Translations under genes and position numbers: made by a program
In this document: one piece after another, positions 7,256 to 15,545 of the stretch
Position numbering within the stretch: position 1 is the first letter of the stretch
Layout of the letters: each line of letters begins with the position of its first letter
From: MVYY01 sp012517575
GTDB lineage: Bacteria > Bacteroidota > Bacteroidia > Bacteroidales > Paludibacteraceae
NCBI GenBank assembly: GCA_031629035.1
Contig: JAVLUG010000006.1
Coordinates: 56,729-120,728 of the forward strand
Direction: 5' to 3'
Length of the DNA: 64,000 nucleotides
Notes under the pieces: generated by a model
Seen by the model: the letters and a program-made list of their open reading frames with translations, nothing else
What the model was told of the DNA's origin: nothing
Databases searched by the model: none

Positions 7256-9202
7256 ATGAAAAAAAACATTTTCTGTTTGCTGACTATAATTATATTGTCG
7301 CTAACGAGTTTCTCAATAGGGCAAAACAATTCCTATCCTATCAAAAAAGTTAATGGAATTGAATACTATGTTTATACGGTACAATCCGGAGATGGCTTGT
7401 TTGCCATAAGTCGAAAATTCGGTATAGCGCCCGAAGAAATTACCAAAGTTAATCCTGAAATACAAAAAGGGCTAAAATCAGGGCAAAAAATTTTAATTCC
7501 AGTACAGAAAAATGTTCAGGAAAATGTTCAGGAAAATCAGGATGCAAGCCAAAAATTGAAAAATGAACTTTCAGCACTTGAACAAAAATCTTTTGAAGAA
7601 AATCAAAAAAAACTTCATCAGCAAACAGAGAGTTCTTTTCCTTCAACAACTTTATTCATACAACATAAAGTTGAAAAAAATCAAACACTTTTCGGTATCA
7701 GCAAAAAATACAACGTCAGTGAAGATGAAATTTTAAAATATAATCCACATGTTTCAAAAATCCTTCACGAAGGCGAAATACTATTTATTCCCATTGACAG
7801 CCAGACGGAAAAAATCGAAAGTCAATTTTCAAAAGAATCTGTAAATCCTTCTGCTCCAACAACAAAAAACAAGCCTCAGGAAAATTCAACTTTAATTGAA
7901 CAATCAAGAAATAAAACACATATAGTTAAACCAAAGGAAACACTTTATTCTATCAGTAAGATTTATGATGTATCGGTAGAAGATATTTTAAAGTTAAACC
8001 CGGATGCTGCTCCTGTGTTGAAAACAGGTTCGGAATTAATTATCCCGGTAGCAACGGGTAAAGTTGATTCTATAGAATCTCCGGCGCTTTCTTCAACAAA
8101 ATCCAACCCATTAATTCAAGATGATCAACAATTGGAAAGCATGCCGATTCAAACAGCTACAAATATGATTCGACTTGCATTTTTACTTCCCTTGAACTTG
8201 GACGCCACAACGCAACAAAACAACAATGCAAGATTTGTAGATTTTTATGCCGGTAGTTTGCTGGCTATAAGAAAAGCCAAAGAAAACAATTTTTCACTCG
8301 AAATTTTTACTTATGATACAGAAAAATCGGACGAAAAGTTGCAAGATATTTTGTCAAAACCTGAAATGAAAAGTGTTGATTTAATTATCGGGCCCGCATA
8401 CAGCAATCAGATATCGTTGATAAGCGATTTTGCAAAAGAAAATAAAATAAATGTTCTAATTCCTTTTTCTTCTAAAGTATATGAATTGAGCGTTAATCCG
8501 TATTTGCTCCAATTTAATCCGAATGACACACAAATTGAAATGGATTTTCTTATTAATAAAGTTATCCAAAAGAATTTTCATAACGCAAATCTTATTTTTC
8601 TCAACCTTCCTGATGTGAGTTTTCTTGATGATGGATATTTATTTATGGAAAGTTTAAAAACCGATCTCCAAAAAGAGCATCAAAAATTCGTTGAATTGGA
8701 CTTAAACCATCCCAAACAATTGAATAATTTATATGATTTTCTGAAAAAAGGACAGAAAAACTTTATCTTTTTCAATACGGATAATTTTTCTTTGATTAAT
8801 CCATATTTACCCGAATTGTACCATTATACAAAGAATTATGATGTTACACTTTATGAAGAATATAGTTGGGAAAATAAAAATCTGGATAAATTCAACGGTT
8901 TGTATATAGCTCCATTTATGCCCGAAATAGATTCGTTAGCGTTGGGTGAATACCAAAAAACATTTCGTCAGTTTTTTGATTGGAATGTTAGTGAAAATAG
9001 ACCTCGATATGATTTATTGGGATATGATTTGTTAAATTGTTTTATTTCGCTCATAAATAACTTTGGTAATAATTTTAACGAAAAATACAAAGAGTTGAAT
9101 TATCAAAATGGCTTGCAATCCGATTTTCATTTCAAAAAACAATCCCAGTTTTCCGGTTATATCAACGACAAACTTTATATGGGAGAACGAAAAGCAAAAT
9201 AA
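7256..9202 (+). CDS. LysM-repeat protein with periplasmic-binding-like C-terminal domain
   Basis: This 648-residue exported protein has a signal peptide (MKKNIFCLLTIIILSLTSFSIG) and three LysM modules at about 37-83, 132-178 and 220-265. Each has the pattern 'YTVQSGDGLFAISRKFGI...NP...L..GQ.ILIPV'. After a linker, a domain from about 304 to 640 (IRLAFLLPLN, later DLIIGPAYSNQISLISDFAKENKINVLIPF) has the type I periplasmic-binding/leucine-binding fold pattern. The LysM repeats should bind peptidoglycan in the periplasm; what the C-terminal domain binds is unknown. The gene is followed by a PorT-like barrel gene 4 bases downstream, suggesting an envelope operon. Confidence 0.88.
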   Translation: MKKNIFCLLTIIILSLTSFSIGQNNSYPIKKVNGIEYYVYTVQSGDGLFAISRKFGIAPEEITKVNPEIQKGLKSGQKILIPVQKNVQENVQENQDASQKLKNELSALEQKSFEENQKKLHQQTESSFPSTTLFIQHKVEKNQTLFGISKKYNVSEDEILKYNPHVSKILHEGEILFIPIDSQTEKIESQFSKESVNPSAPTTKNKPQENSTLIEQSRNKTHIVKPKETLYSISKIYDVSVEDILKLNPDAAPVLKTGSELIIPVATGKVDSIESPALSSTKSNPLIQDDQQLESMPIQTATNMIRLAFLLPLNLDATTQQNNNARFVDFYAGSLLAIRKAKENNFSLEIFTYDTEKSDEKLQDILSKPEMKSVDLIIGPAYSNQISLISDFAKENKINVLIPFSSKVYELSVNPYLLQFNPNDTQIEMDFLINKVIQKNFHNANLIFLNLPDVSFLDDGYLFMESLKTDLQKEHQKFVELDLNHPKQLNNLYDFLKKGQKNFIFFNTDNFSLINPYLPELYHYTKNYDVTLYEEYSWENKNLDKFNGLYIAPFMPEIDSLALGEYQKTFRQFFDWNVSENRPRYDLLGYDLLNCFISLINNFGNNFNEKYKELNYQNGLQSDFHFKKQSQFSGYINDKLYMGERKAK

Positions 9203-9206
9203 TGTC

Positions 9207-9836
9207 ATGCGCAAAATATCCATTGTTTTTTTTATTTTTCTGTTTTCGACTAATTTATTTGCACAACCCAGCTTTGAAAAGCCGGAAATTTATTTTGGAA
9301 CTACTCAGGGAATGTCTGCTTCCATGATTAATTTTTCGCCATCTGTCAATCAGGAGATGTTACTGGGTTACAACGGAGGGTTTATATTTCGACATATCAC
9401 GGAAAAAAATGTGGGTTTACAAGTAGAATTGAATTATTTTCAACGAGGTTGGAAAGAAACCGATTCTATTTACAGTCGTCGACTTAATTACATTGAACTT
9501 CCATTTATGACGCATATCTATTTTGGCAATAAAACGCGGTTTTTTTTCAACATTGGCCCTAAAATCAGCTATTTACTTTCGGAAAATGTATTAAGAAACG
9601 AGACTGTTTCCTCAGAAAAAGTTGAACAGGTCAAATCGGTTGAAAATCCTTTCGATTACGGCATTTGTGGAGGATTGGGATTTATGTTCAAAATCAGTAA
9701 AAATGTCTTTCAACTTGATGCTCGAGCCAATTATAGCTTAAGCGATATTTTTTCAAACAGTAAAACAGATTATTTTGATACTTCCAACAACATTAATGTT
9801 TCTCTAAACCTTGGCTGGTTGTGGCAAGTAAAATAA
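9207..9836 (+). CDS. PorT-family outer-membrane beta-barrel protein
   Basis: I choose ATG 9207 because it gives a clean signal peptide (MRKISIVFFIFLFSTNLFA) and starts just past the stop of the LysM gene; an earlier in-frame start would lie inside that gene. The mature ~190 residues alternate hydrophobic and polar positions with aromatic strand ends (IYFGTTQGMSASM, LQVELNYFQRGWKE, YIELPFMTHIYFG, FFFNIGPKISYL). This matches the OMP_b-brl_2/PorT family of about 200 residues. Some family members act in type IX secretion, but most are of unknown role. It is probably co-transcribed with the LysM gene. Confidence 0.82.
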   Translation: MRKISIVFFIFLFSTNLFAQPSFEKPEIYFGTTQGMSASMINFSPSVNQEMLLGYNGGFIFRHITEKNVGLQVELNYFQRGWKETDSIYSRRLNYIELPFMTHIYFGNKTRFFFNIGPKISYLLSENVLRNETVSSEKVEQVKSVENPFDYGICGGLGFMFKISKNVFQLDARANYSLSDIFSNSKTDYFDTSNNINVSLNLGWLWQVK

Positions 9837-9886
9837 TCTACAATAAACAATTGCAAAATTGAAGTGAACATTTATAAAAATTTTTG

Positions 9887-9894
9887 TAACTTTG
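9887..9894 (+). promoter_or_regulatory. Putative -7 box upstream of kduI
   Basis: TAACTTTG fits the Bacteroidetes -7 consensus TAnnTTTG. No TTTG lies at the ideal distance (a TTG sits 25 bases upstream), so this is a weak call. If used, it gives a leader of about 220 bases that contains the 32-bp palindrome. Confidence 0.35.
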
Positions 9895-10061
9895 TTTGGT
9901 AAAACGAAAGGTTTTGCACTCATAATCATTAGCATCAATATTATTAAGTTCACAGCAATCTGTCTCAACAGTTTAATGTGAAGTAAAATAATTTTTTTGT
10001 CAGTTAATTAATCAACTTTTTATTCGAAAAACAATTAAAAATTTAACAAATTTATTTATGT

Positions 10062-10093
10062 AAATCATTATGTGTGCGTACACATAATGATTT
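10062..10093. promoter_or_regulatory. 32-bp palindrome before kduI, LacI-type operator candidate
   Basis: A perfect 13-base arm (AAATCATTATGTG, 10062-10074) is complemented at 10081-10093 around a 6-base centre. The inner part has the form TGTGTnCGnACACA with a central CG, the layout typical of LacI-family operators. It ends 25 bases before the kduI ATG, so a bound repressor would block the operon. It could also fold as an RNA hairpin, but there is no U-run to make it a terminator. Confidence 0.6.
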
Positions 10094-10118
10094 CAATTAA
10101 CATAAAAAAAGATTAAAC

Positions 10119-10961
10119 ATGAAAACCAATTATGAAATTCGGTATGCGTCTCATCCTCAAGATGCAAAAAGTTATGACACTACTCGACTAAGAAAAGAAT
10201 TTCTGGTTGAAAGAATTTTCACGATAAATGAAGTCAATATGGTTTATTCGCTGTTCGATCGAATGTTGGTGGGTGGCGCCATGCCTGTGGGAGAAATACT
10301 CTCATTGGAATCAATCGATCCGCTAAAATCGGATTTTTTTCTCAGCCGAAGAGAAATTGGCATTTTCAATGTTGGGGGAAAAGGTTGCATCACCGTTGAC
10401 GGAACCAATTATGAATTGGATTATAAGGAAGCTTTATACATAGGTAGAGGGAACAGAAAAGTAACTTTTGAAAGCATTAATGCTTCCGATCCTGCAAAGT
10501 TTTACTTTAATTCTGCTACGGCTCATAAAGCTTGTCCCGACAAAAAAATCACCAAAGAAAATGCTGTGATTTTGGAAATGGGTAATTTGGAAGGATCCAA
10601 TCATCGATTTATCAACAGGATGATTGTTTCTCAGGTACTGGAAACCTGCCAACTGCAAATGGGAATGACCGAACTGGAACCCGGCAGTGTGTGGAATACC
10701 ATGCCTGCTCATACGCATAGCCGACGGATGGAAGCCTATTTCTATTTTGAGTTACCTGATGATCAAGCAGTTTGCCATTTTATGGGCGAACCTGAAGAAA
10801 CCCGGCATATTTGGATGAAAAACGATCAGGCGGTTATTTCTCCGCAATGGTCGATACATTCGGCTGCAGCTACAAGCAATTATACTTTTATTTGGGGAAT
10901 GGCCGGTGAAAATCTGGATTACGATGATCAGGATTTCTATAAAAAAACCGATTTAAAATAA
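10119..10961 (+). CDS. kduI: 5-dehydro-4-deoxy-D-glucuronate isomerase (KduI)
   Basis: KduI is a cytosolic enzyme that converts 5-keto-4-deoxyuronate, from unsaturated uronate released by pectin or glycosaminoglycan lyases, to 2,5-diketo-3-deoxygluconate. The 280-residue length equals the family norm. The N-terminus (MKTNYEIRYASHPQDAKSYDT) and cupin metal motif (HTHSRRME, with His198, His200 and Glu205) are diagnostic, and a further His in SIHSAAAT completes the zinc site. kduD follows after 67 bases, giving two consecutive steps of the same pathway. The palindrome upstream suggests substrate-responsive repression. Confidence 0.97.
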   Translation: MKTNYEIRYASHPQDAKSYDTTRLRKEFLVERIFTINEVNMVYSLFDRMLVGGAMPVGEILSLESIDPLKSDFFLSRREIGIFNVGGKGCITVDGTNYELDYKEALYIGRGNRKVTFESINASDPAKFYFNSATAHKACPDKKITKENAVILEMGNLEGSNHRFINRMIVSQVLETCQLQMGMTELEPGSVWNTMPAHTHSRRMEAYFYFELPDDQAVCHFMGEPEETRHIWMKNDQAVISPQWSIHSAAATSNYTFIWGMAGENLDYDDQDFYKKTDLK

Positions 10962-11028
10962 AATTAAGAACAAAATAATTAATGCTATTTACATAAAAAT
11001 AAACTAATCAACAAAAAATTTAATAAAC

Positions 11029-11808
11029 ATGAACCAATTTGATTTAAAAGGTAAAATTGCTCTGATAACGGGTGCATCCTATGGCATTGGATATGCCATT
11101 GCAAAAGCTTTTCATGCTGCAGGAGCAGTAATAGTTTTCAACGATATCAATCAGGAAAAAGTAAATTTGGGACTGGCGAGCTACAAAGCCGATGGCATTG
11201 ATGCTCATGGATATGTTTTTGATGTAACTGACGAAGAAGCAGTTACAGAAGCCATTGCTAAAATCACCAAAGAAGTGGGAACCATTGATATTCTGGTGAA
11301 CAATGCCGGTATTATTAAACGCATTCCCGCGTTGGAAATGAGCGCCAAAGACTTTAAACAAGTAGTAGATATTGATTTGAACGGACCTTTTATTGTTTCA
11401 AAAGCTGTTGCTCCTGGTATGATAGCCAAAGGCGGAGGAAAAATAATCAATATTTGTTCCATGATGAGCGAATTGGGACGTGAAACCGTGTCAGCTTATG
11501 CTGCGGCCAAAGGTGGTCTGAAAATGCTTACAAAGAATTTAGCCTGCGAATGGGGAGCTTTCAATATTCAGGTAAACGGAATCGGACCGGGCTATATCAC
11601 AACGCCTCAAACAGCTCCTTTGCGCGAAGAAGGCCATCCTTTCAATACATTCATTGTTACGCGTACGCCTGCGGGACGTTGGGGAACACCAGAAGATTTG
11701 CAGGGACCTGCCGTCTTTTTGGCTTCCAGCGCTTCCGATTTTGTGAATGGCCACATTCTGTATGTGGATGGTGGAATTTTGGCTTATTTGGGAAAACAAC
11801 CTTCTTGA
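11029..11808 (+). CDS. kduD: 2-dehydro-3-deoxy-D-gluconate 5-dehydrogenase (KduD), SDR family
   Basis: This 259-residue short-chain dehydrogenase has the cofactor motif TGASYGIG (about 15-22), the NNAG motif (about 91-94), the catalytic Ser (in NICSMMSE) and YAAAK (Tyr/Lys pair near 158-162). In this family it reduces 2,5-diketo-3-deoxygluconate to 2-keto-3-deoxygluconate with NAD(P)H, the step after KduI. The adjacent kduI makes the KduD name much more likely than the closely related gluconate 5-dehydrogenase. A terminator-like hairpin follows at 11829-11873, so kduID is probably the core transcript. Confidence 0.92.
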   Translation: MNQFDLKGKIALITGASYGIGYAIAKAFHAAGAVIVFNDINQEKVNLGLASYKADGIDAHGYVFDVTDEEAVTEAIAKITKEVGTIDILVNNAGIIKRIPALEMSAKDFKQVVDIDLNGPFIVSKAVAPGMIAKGGGKIINICSMMSELGRETVSAYAAAKGGLKMLTKNLACEWGAFNIQVNGIGPGYITTPQTAPLREEGHPFNTFIVTRTPAGRWGTPEDLQGPAVFLASSASDFVNGHILYVDGGILAYLGKQPS

Positions 11809-11828
11809 TAAAATAAACATTCTTTAAT

Positions 11829-11873
11829 GAGTCAATTATTTTTTCTGTAAAAGATAATTGACTCTAATTTTTT
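11829..11873 (+). terminator. Terminator-like hairpin between kduD and the DUF4861 gene
   Basis: GAGTCAATTAT (11829-11839) pairs with ATAATTGACTC (11854-11864), followed by TAATTTTTT. It lies just past kduD and only a few bases before the next ATG, so it may end kduID transcription or attenuate read-through into the DUF4861 gene. Confidence 0.6.
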
Positions 11874-11879
11874 ACAAAC

Positions 11880-13010
11880 ATGAAGAATATATTTTTATAT
11901 CTGGTTATTATAATCTTAGCCGGTTGCTCGTCTACTAAAAAATCGATTGAAATTTCAAATATGGGTTCTTTTGACCGAAACGACGAAATAATTGAAATAA
12001 AAGACAAAGAATTTTTGCAATTGTTTGAAGAAAGCGAGGAATGGATTTTAAAAAACAATCATAATGAGGAAGTTGCATATCAATTGATAAAAAATGAGAA
12101 TGGAGACATTGAAGCATTTATTTTTCAGGCTTCAGTCCCAACAAACAAAAAAGTTGCCTATTATTTGAAAAAAGGAAATCCCTCGCCTTTAATTCCAAAA
12201 ACTTTTGCTCGCTTTGTTCCAGAAAGAAAAGATGACTTTGCATGGGAAAACGACTTGGCAGCCTATCGAATGTATGGGCCGGCTTTGGCAGCAGAAAATC
12301 CAAGCAACGGCGTGGATTTGTGGCTGAAACGAACTAAAGAACTAATTGTGGATACATTCTATTTTAACGAACTTCAGAAAGGTCAATCGTACCACGTTGA
12401 TCATGGAAAAGGGCTGGATTGTTACAAAGTTGGTCATACACTGGGAGCTGGTGGTATTGCTCCTTTTTGGAATGATTCACTTTGGGTAGGAAATTTTTTC
12501 AACCGTTATGAAATTCATTATGTTGGTCCACTTCAATCAAAATTTTCTTTATTTTACGATTCAATAAAAGTTGGAGACAAGTTTTACCAAGAAAAATTAA
12601 CCATTACTGTCAGTGCTGGTGCATTGTTGAACAAAGCAGAAGTTACCTTCACTGGCGAACAACAACTTTTGCCATTAGCAGCCGGAATATTTCTGCACGA
12701 AAATACGGGAAAACTTTCCATTAACAAGGAAAAAGGAATAGCAGCCTATGGTGAAGATGCCGTTTCGGACGCAAAGGTTCCTTCAGGCAGAAATTACGTT
12801 GGCGTTTTTGTGCCTGCTCCCGTAAAGGAAGCGATGGTAAAAAATAATCATGCGTTGCTTGTTTCCGAGTATCAACCGGGAAATACTTTTATTTACTATT
12901 TTGGCGGAGGATGGAACAAGTGGGGATTTCCAACTGATGATGATTGGATTAGCGCTTTAAATCGGTTTGCTGAAAGCTATCGTTCTCCTTTAGCAGTTTT
13001 GATTAAGTAA
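11880..13010 (+). CDS. DUF4861 family lipoprotein linked to uronate catabolism
   Basis: This 376-residue protein has a lipoprotein signal (MKNIFLYLVIIILAGCSS, Cys at about 16). The body has the DUF4861 signature YHVDHGKGLDCYKVGHTLGAGGIAPFW near 175-200 and the sugar-enzyme-like RFVPERKDDFAWEND at about 111-125. DUF4861 proteins are often found next to pectin, alginate or other uronate-polymer genes in Bacteroidetes; their catalytic role is not established, so I give none. The position directly behind kduID fits periplasmic or surface handling of the same sugars. The start is clear because the signal peptide begins at the first Met. Confidence 0.85.
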   Translation: MKNIFLYLVIIILAGCSSTKKSIEISNMGSFDRNDEIIEIKDKEFLQLFEESEEWILKNNHNEEVAYQLIKNENGDIEAFIFQASVPTNKKVAYYLKKGNPSPLIPKTFARFVPERKDDFAWENDLAAYRMYGPALAAENPSNGVDLWLKRTKELIVDTFYFNELQKGQSYHVDHGKGLDCYKVGHTLGAGGIAPFWNDSLWVGNFFNRYEIHYVGPLQSKFSLFYDSIKVGDKFYQEKLTITVSAGALLNKAEVTFTGEQQLLPLAAGIFLHENTGKLSINKEKGIAAYGEDAVSDAKVPSGRNYVGVFVPAPVKEAMVKNNHALLVSEYQPGNTFIYYFGGGWNKWGFPTDDDWISALNRFAESYRSPLAVLIK

Positions 13011-13065
13011 AAAGCAGAACAAAAAATTCAAAATCAACCATTACTCTCCTATCACAAAATATTAG

Positions 13066-13073
13066 TACTTTTG
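13066..13073 (+). promoter_or_regulatory. Putative -7 box upstream of tsaB
   Basis: TACTTTTG matches TAnnTTTG and lies 57 bases before the tsaB start. No good TTTG was found at the expected -33 distance. A hairpin with U-run sits between this box and the gene. Confidence 0.4.
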
Positions 13074-13081
13074 CAGACAGA

Positions 13082-13112
13082 AAAACAGCGCTTAACTGCG
13101 CTGTTTTTTTAA
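13082..13112 (+). terminator. Intrinsic terminator (or tsaB leader attenuator)
   Basis: A perfect 10-bp stem (AAAACAGCGC at 13082-13091, complement at 13098-13107) with loop TTAACT is followed by a T-run. It lies past the DUF4861 stop and 20 bases before the tsaB start, so it ends the kdu-region transcript. Because a -7-like box precedes it, it could also attenuate tsaB. Confidence 0.75.
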
Positions 13113-13130
13113 TCAACAATAAAAATTATC

Positions 13131-13832
13131 ATGAATTTTCCCCTGATTCTTCACATTGAAACTTCTACTCAGGTTTGTTCCGTTGCTTTGAGCAATGGAA
13201 CAGAATGTATTTTTTCAAAATTTACCAATGAAGAAGGCATGAACCATGCAAAATTATTGAATGGATTTATAGCTGAAGCAATGAATGTTCTGAATAATGA
13301 TTTTCATTCATTGAATGCCGTTGCCGTGAGTTCAGGTCCGGGCTCATACACAGGTTTACGCATCGGTGTTTCTACAGCCAAAGGCTTGTGTTATGGTTTG
13401 AATATCCCGTTAATTTCAGTCGGGACATTGGATATTATGGCTGTTGCAGCCTTAAATTCAATTAATGAAAAAGATGCACTGTTATGTCCCATGCTGGATG
13501 CCCGCCGTATGGAAGTTTATGCCGCGATTTACAATACCGATTTGGAAGTAGTTCGACCTGTTGCTGCAGACATTGTCGACAATAGTACTTATAAAGAAAT
13601 ACTTGATCAAAATTCCGTGTATTTTTTCGGAAATGGCATAAATAAATGCAAACCCTTGTTGCAACAACATGCCCATGCGTATTTTATCGATGATGTTTTT
13701 CCTTTGGCCGAAAATATGGTTCCATTGGCATTAAAAGCTTATCAACAAAAACAATTTGTCGATACCGCCTACTTTGAACCGTTTTATTTGAAAGAATTTC
13801 AGACAACCACAACCAGAAAAAAAATGTTTTGA
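13131..13832 (+). CDS. tsaB: tRNA threonylcarbamoyladenosine biosynthesis protein TsaB
   Basis: TsaB is the inactive Kae1/TsaD paralogue that scaffolds TsaD and TsaE in making t6A at position 37 of ANN-decoding tRNAs. This 233-residue protein shows the family pattern: LILHIETSTQVCSVALSNG at the N-terminus, then HAKLLNGFI and the glycine-rich AVSSGPGSYTGLRIGVSTAKGLCYGLNIPLISV at about 63-95. Length is normal for TsaB. The start Met follows a terminator hairpin. The C-terminal end is 24 bases from the convergent MBL gene. Confidence 0.95.
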   Translation: MNFPLILHIETSTQVCSVALSNGTECIFSKFTNEEGMNHAKLLNGFIAEAMNVLNNDFHSLNAVAVSSGPGSYTGLRIGVSTAKGLCYGLNIPLISVGTLDIMAVAALNSINEKDALLCPMLDARRMEVYAAIYNTDLEVVRPVAADIVDNSTYKEILDQNSVYFFGNGINKCKPLLQQHAHAYFIDDVFPLAENMVPLALKAYQQKQFVDTAYFEPFYLKEFQTTTTRKKMF

Positions 13833-13853
13833 ATTTCAATGTAAATCTCTTCC

Positions 13854-15257
13854 TTACAGTATAAATTCCTGTTTTTCGTCAGGAATTTCGACGCTTCTGA
13901 ACCCAACTTGTTGAAGTCTTTCTCGATAAAAAATTTGTGATTCGTAATCGCCATGAACCAAAAAAGTTTTTTTAATTAATTCCGGTGATTGACATTTCAA
14001 AAAATCAATCATTTCCTTGTAATCGCCATGCCCTGAAAAGGCTTCTATTTTACATATTTTAGCATTAACCGGATGAATTTCTCCAAATATTGATATTTCC
14101 CTTAACCCCGGTTGCTGAATTCGTGCACCCAAAGAAGTTGGTGTACAATACCCAACAATTAAAATTGTATTTCTCGGATTTTCTATATTGTTGGCTACGT
14201 GATGTTTAATGCGTCCTGCTTCTATCATACCCGAAGCCGAGATAATTATGCAGGGTTTGTCGTAAGTATTCAAAGCCTTCGATTCTTCCACGTTTTTAAT
14301 ATAATGCAACGAATTAAAACCAAAAGGATCATTGTCAAATTTAAGAATTTCCTTGACATTTTTATTCAAAGAGTCGCTGTGCATTCTATAGATTTCCGTA
14401 GCATTCACCGAAAGGGGACTGTCAACAAATACTTCAATGCGAGGAAGCAGATGTTGATTATAAAAATTATTCAACAGAAATACCAATTCTTGAGTTCTGC
14501 CAATAGAAAAAGCCGGAATAATAAGCTTACCTTTTTTTTCTATACAGGTTTCTTTTACTATTTCCAAAAATTCTTTTTCACTTTGTTCAACTTGAGGATG
14601 AAGTCGGTTCCCATAAGTGGATTCGGCAATTAAATAATCACACTGAGGAAAAGGATCGGGCGAACGCAAAATATAATTGGAAGGACGTCCGATGTCGCCA
14701 GTATAGGCAATATGAACTTTCTTTCCATTTTCGTTTATCTCAAGATTTACTACCGAACTGCCAAGTAAATGTCCGTTATTGGTGAATTTTACATTAATTT
14801 TATCATCGATATAAAACCTTCGATTGTAAGCAACGCTAATAAACAAATCCATACAATTTTCAGCATCTTCCTGATTATAAATTGGTTCAACGGGAGGTAA
14901 CCCTTGTCGGGCTCGCTTTTTGTTGAACCATTTCACATCAAGTTCCTGAATATGTGCACTATCGGCCAACATAATGGAACATAGATCACGGGTTGCGTTG
15001 GTGCAAATAATAGAACCTCTAAATCCTCTTTTGTACAAATAAGGAATCAAGCCAGAATGATCGATATGGGCATGGGAAAGAATAATATGATCTACTGTTT
15101 CAGGATCAAAGCCCAAATCTCTGTTTTTGGCATCGGTTTCCAATCCTTTTCCCTGAAACATTCCACAATCGAGTAAAATACGTTTTCCATCTTTTGTGGT
15201 TATTAAGTGTTTACTACCAGTAACCTCACGTGATGCTCCAATAAACTTGATTTTCAT
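13854..15257 (-). CDS. MBL-fold/beta-CASP metallo-hydrolase with RNA-specificity domain
   Basis: This 467-residue protein has the metallo-beta-lactamase signature HAHIDHSG (about 61-68), the downstream His/Asp zinc ligands (NNGHLLGSS, YTGDIGRPS), a beta-CASP insert (about 235-370 with SASGMIEAGRIKHH) and the RMMBL C-terminal domain (AFSGHGDYKEMIDFL, then FLVHGDYESQIFYRERL). The architecture is that of CPSF73-like nucleases; bacterial members are predicted RNA exonucleases or endonucleases, but their targets are largely unknown. It lies convergent to tsaB, and a possible -7 box reads on the minus strand at 15344-15351. Confidence 0.9.
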   Translation of the reverse strand: MKIKFIGASREVTGSKHLITTKDGKRILLDCGMFQGKGLETDAKNRDLGFDPETVDHIILSHAHIDHSGLIPYLYKRGFRGSIICTNATRDLCSIMLADSAHIQELDVKWFNKKRARQGLPPVEPIYNQEDAENCMDLFISVAYNRRFYIDDKINVKFTNNGHLLGSSVVNLEINENGKKVHIAYTGDIGRPSNYILRSPDPFPQCDYLIAESTYGNRLHPQVEQSEKEFLEIVKETCIEKKGKLIIPAFSIGRTQELVFLLNNFYNQHLLPRIEVFVDSPLSVNATEIYRMHSDSLNKNVKEILKFDNDPFGFNSLHYIKNVEESKALNTYDKPCIIISASGMIEAGRIKHHVANNIENPRNTILIVGYCTPTSLGARIQQPGLREISIFGEIHPVNAKICKIEAFSGHGDYKEMIDFLKCQSPELIKKTFLVHGDYESQIFYRERLQQVGFRSVEIPDEKQEFIL

Positions 15258-15343
15258 AAAATTAATGATTAAATTCGTTCCTTATTATTTTTACCTATTC
15301 AATTTTTCAAAATCATTAGTCAATACAACGTACTATACGTTTT

Positions 15344-15351
15344 CAAAAGTA
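15344..15351 (-). promoter_or_regulatory. Putative -7 box for the MBL-fold gene
   Basis: The minus strand reads TACTTTTG, a match to TAnnTTTG, 87 bases upstream of the start. No -33 TTTG is found at the proper distance, so the call is tentative. Confidence 0.35.
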
Positions 15352-15494
15352 AAATATTAATGTTATTAGCAGAAATATCCATCCGACATTTTACAAACAA
15401 TTAAACTTATTGAGCAAATAATCTAAAAAAAATAAATTTTTATTGGGGTATTGTTAATATGGAAAAATAAAAAACCTAAAATTGTCATCTCTAC

Positions 15495-15526
15495 TTTGCA
15501 AAATCAGATAAATATTTCTATTTTTG
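15495..15526 (+). promoter_or_regulatory. Bacteroidetes promoter of the AAA ATPase gene
   Basis: TTTG (15495-15498), a 20-base spacer and TATTTTTG (15519-15526) match TTTG-N19/20-TAnnTTTG exactly. Transcription would begin near 15533, only about 13 bases before the ATG at 15546, so the leader is very short. Confidence 0.75.
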
Positions 15527-15545
15527 CAAACAAAATTAAGACGTG

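Noticed and set aside
14199..14633. Long plus-strand frame opposite the MBL gene
   Set aside because: It lies fully antisense to a well-supported beta-CASP gene and has no domain or start context.
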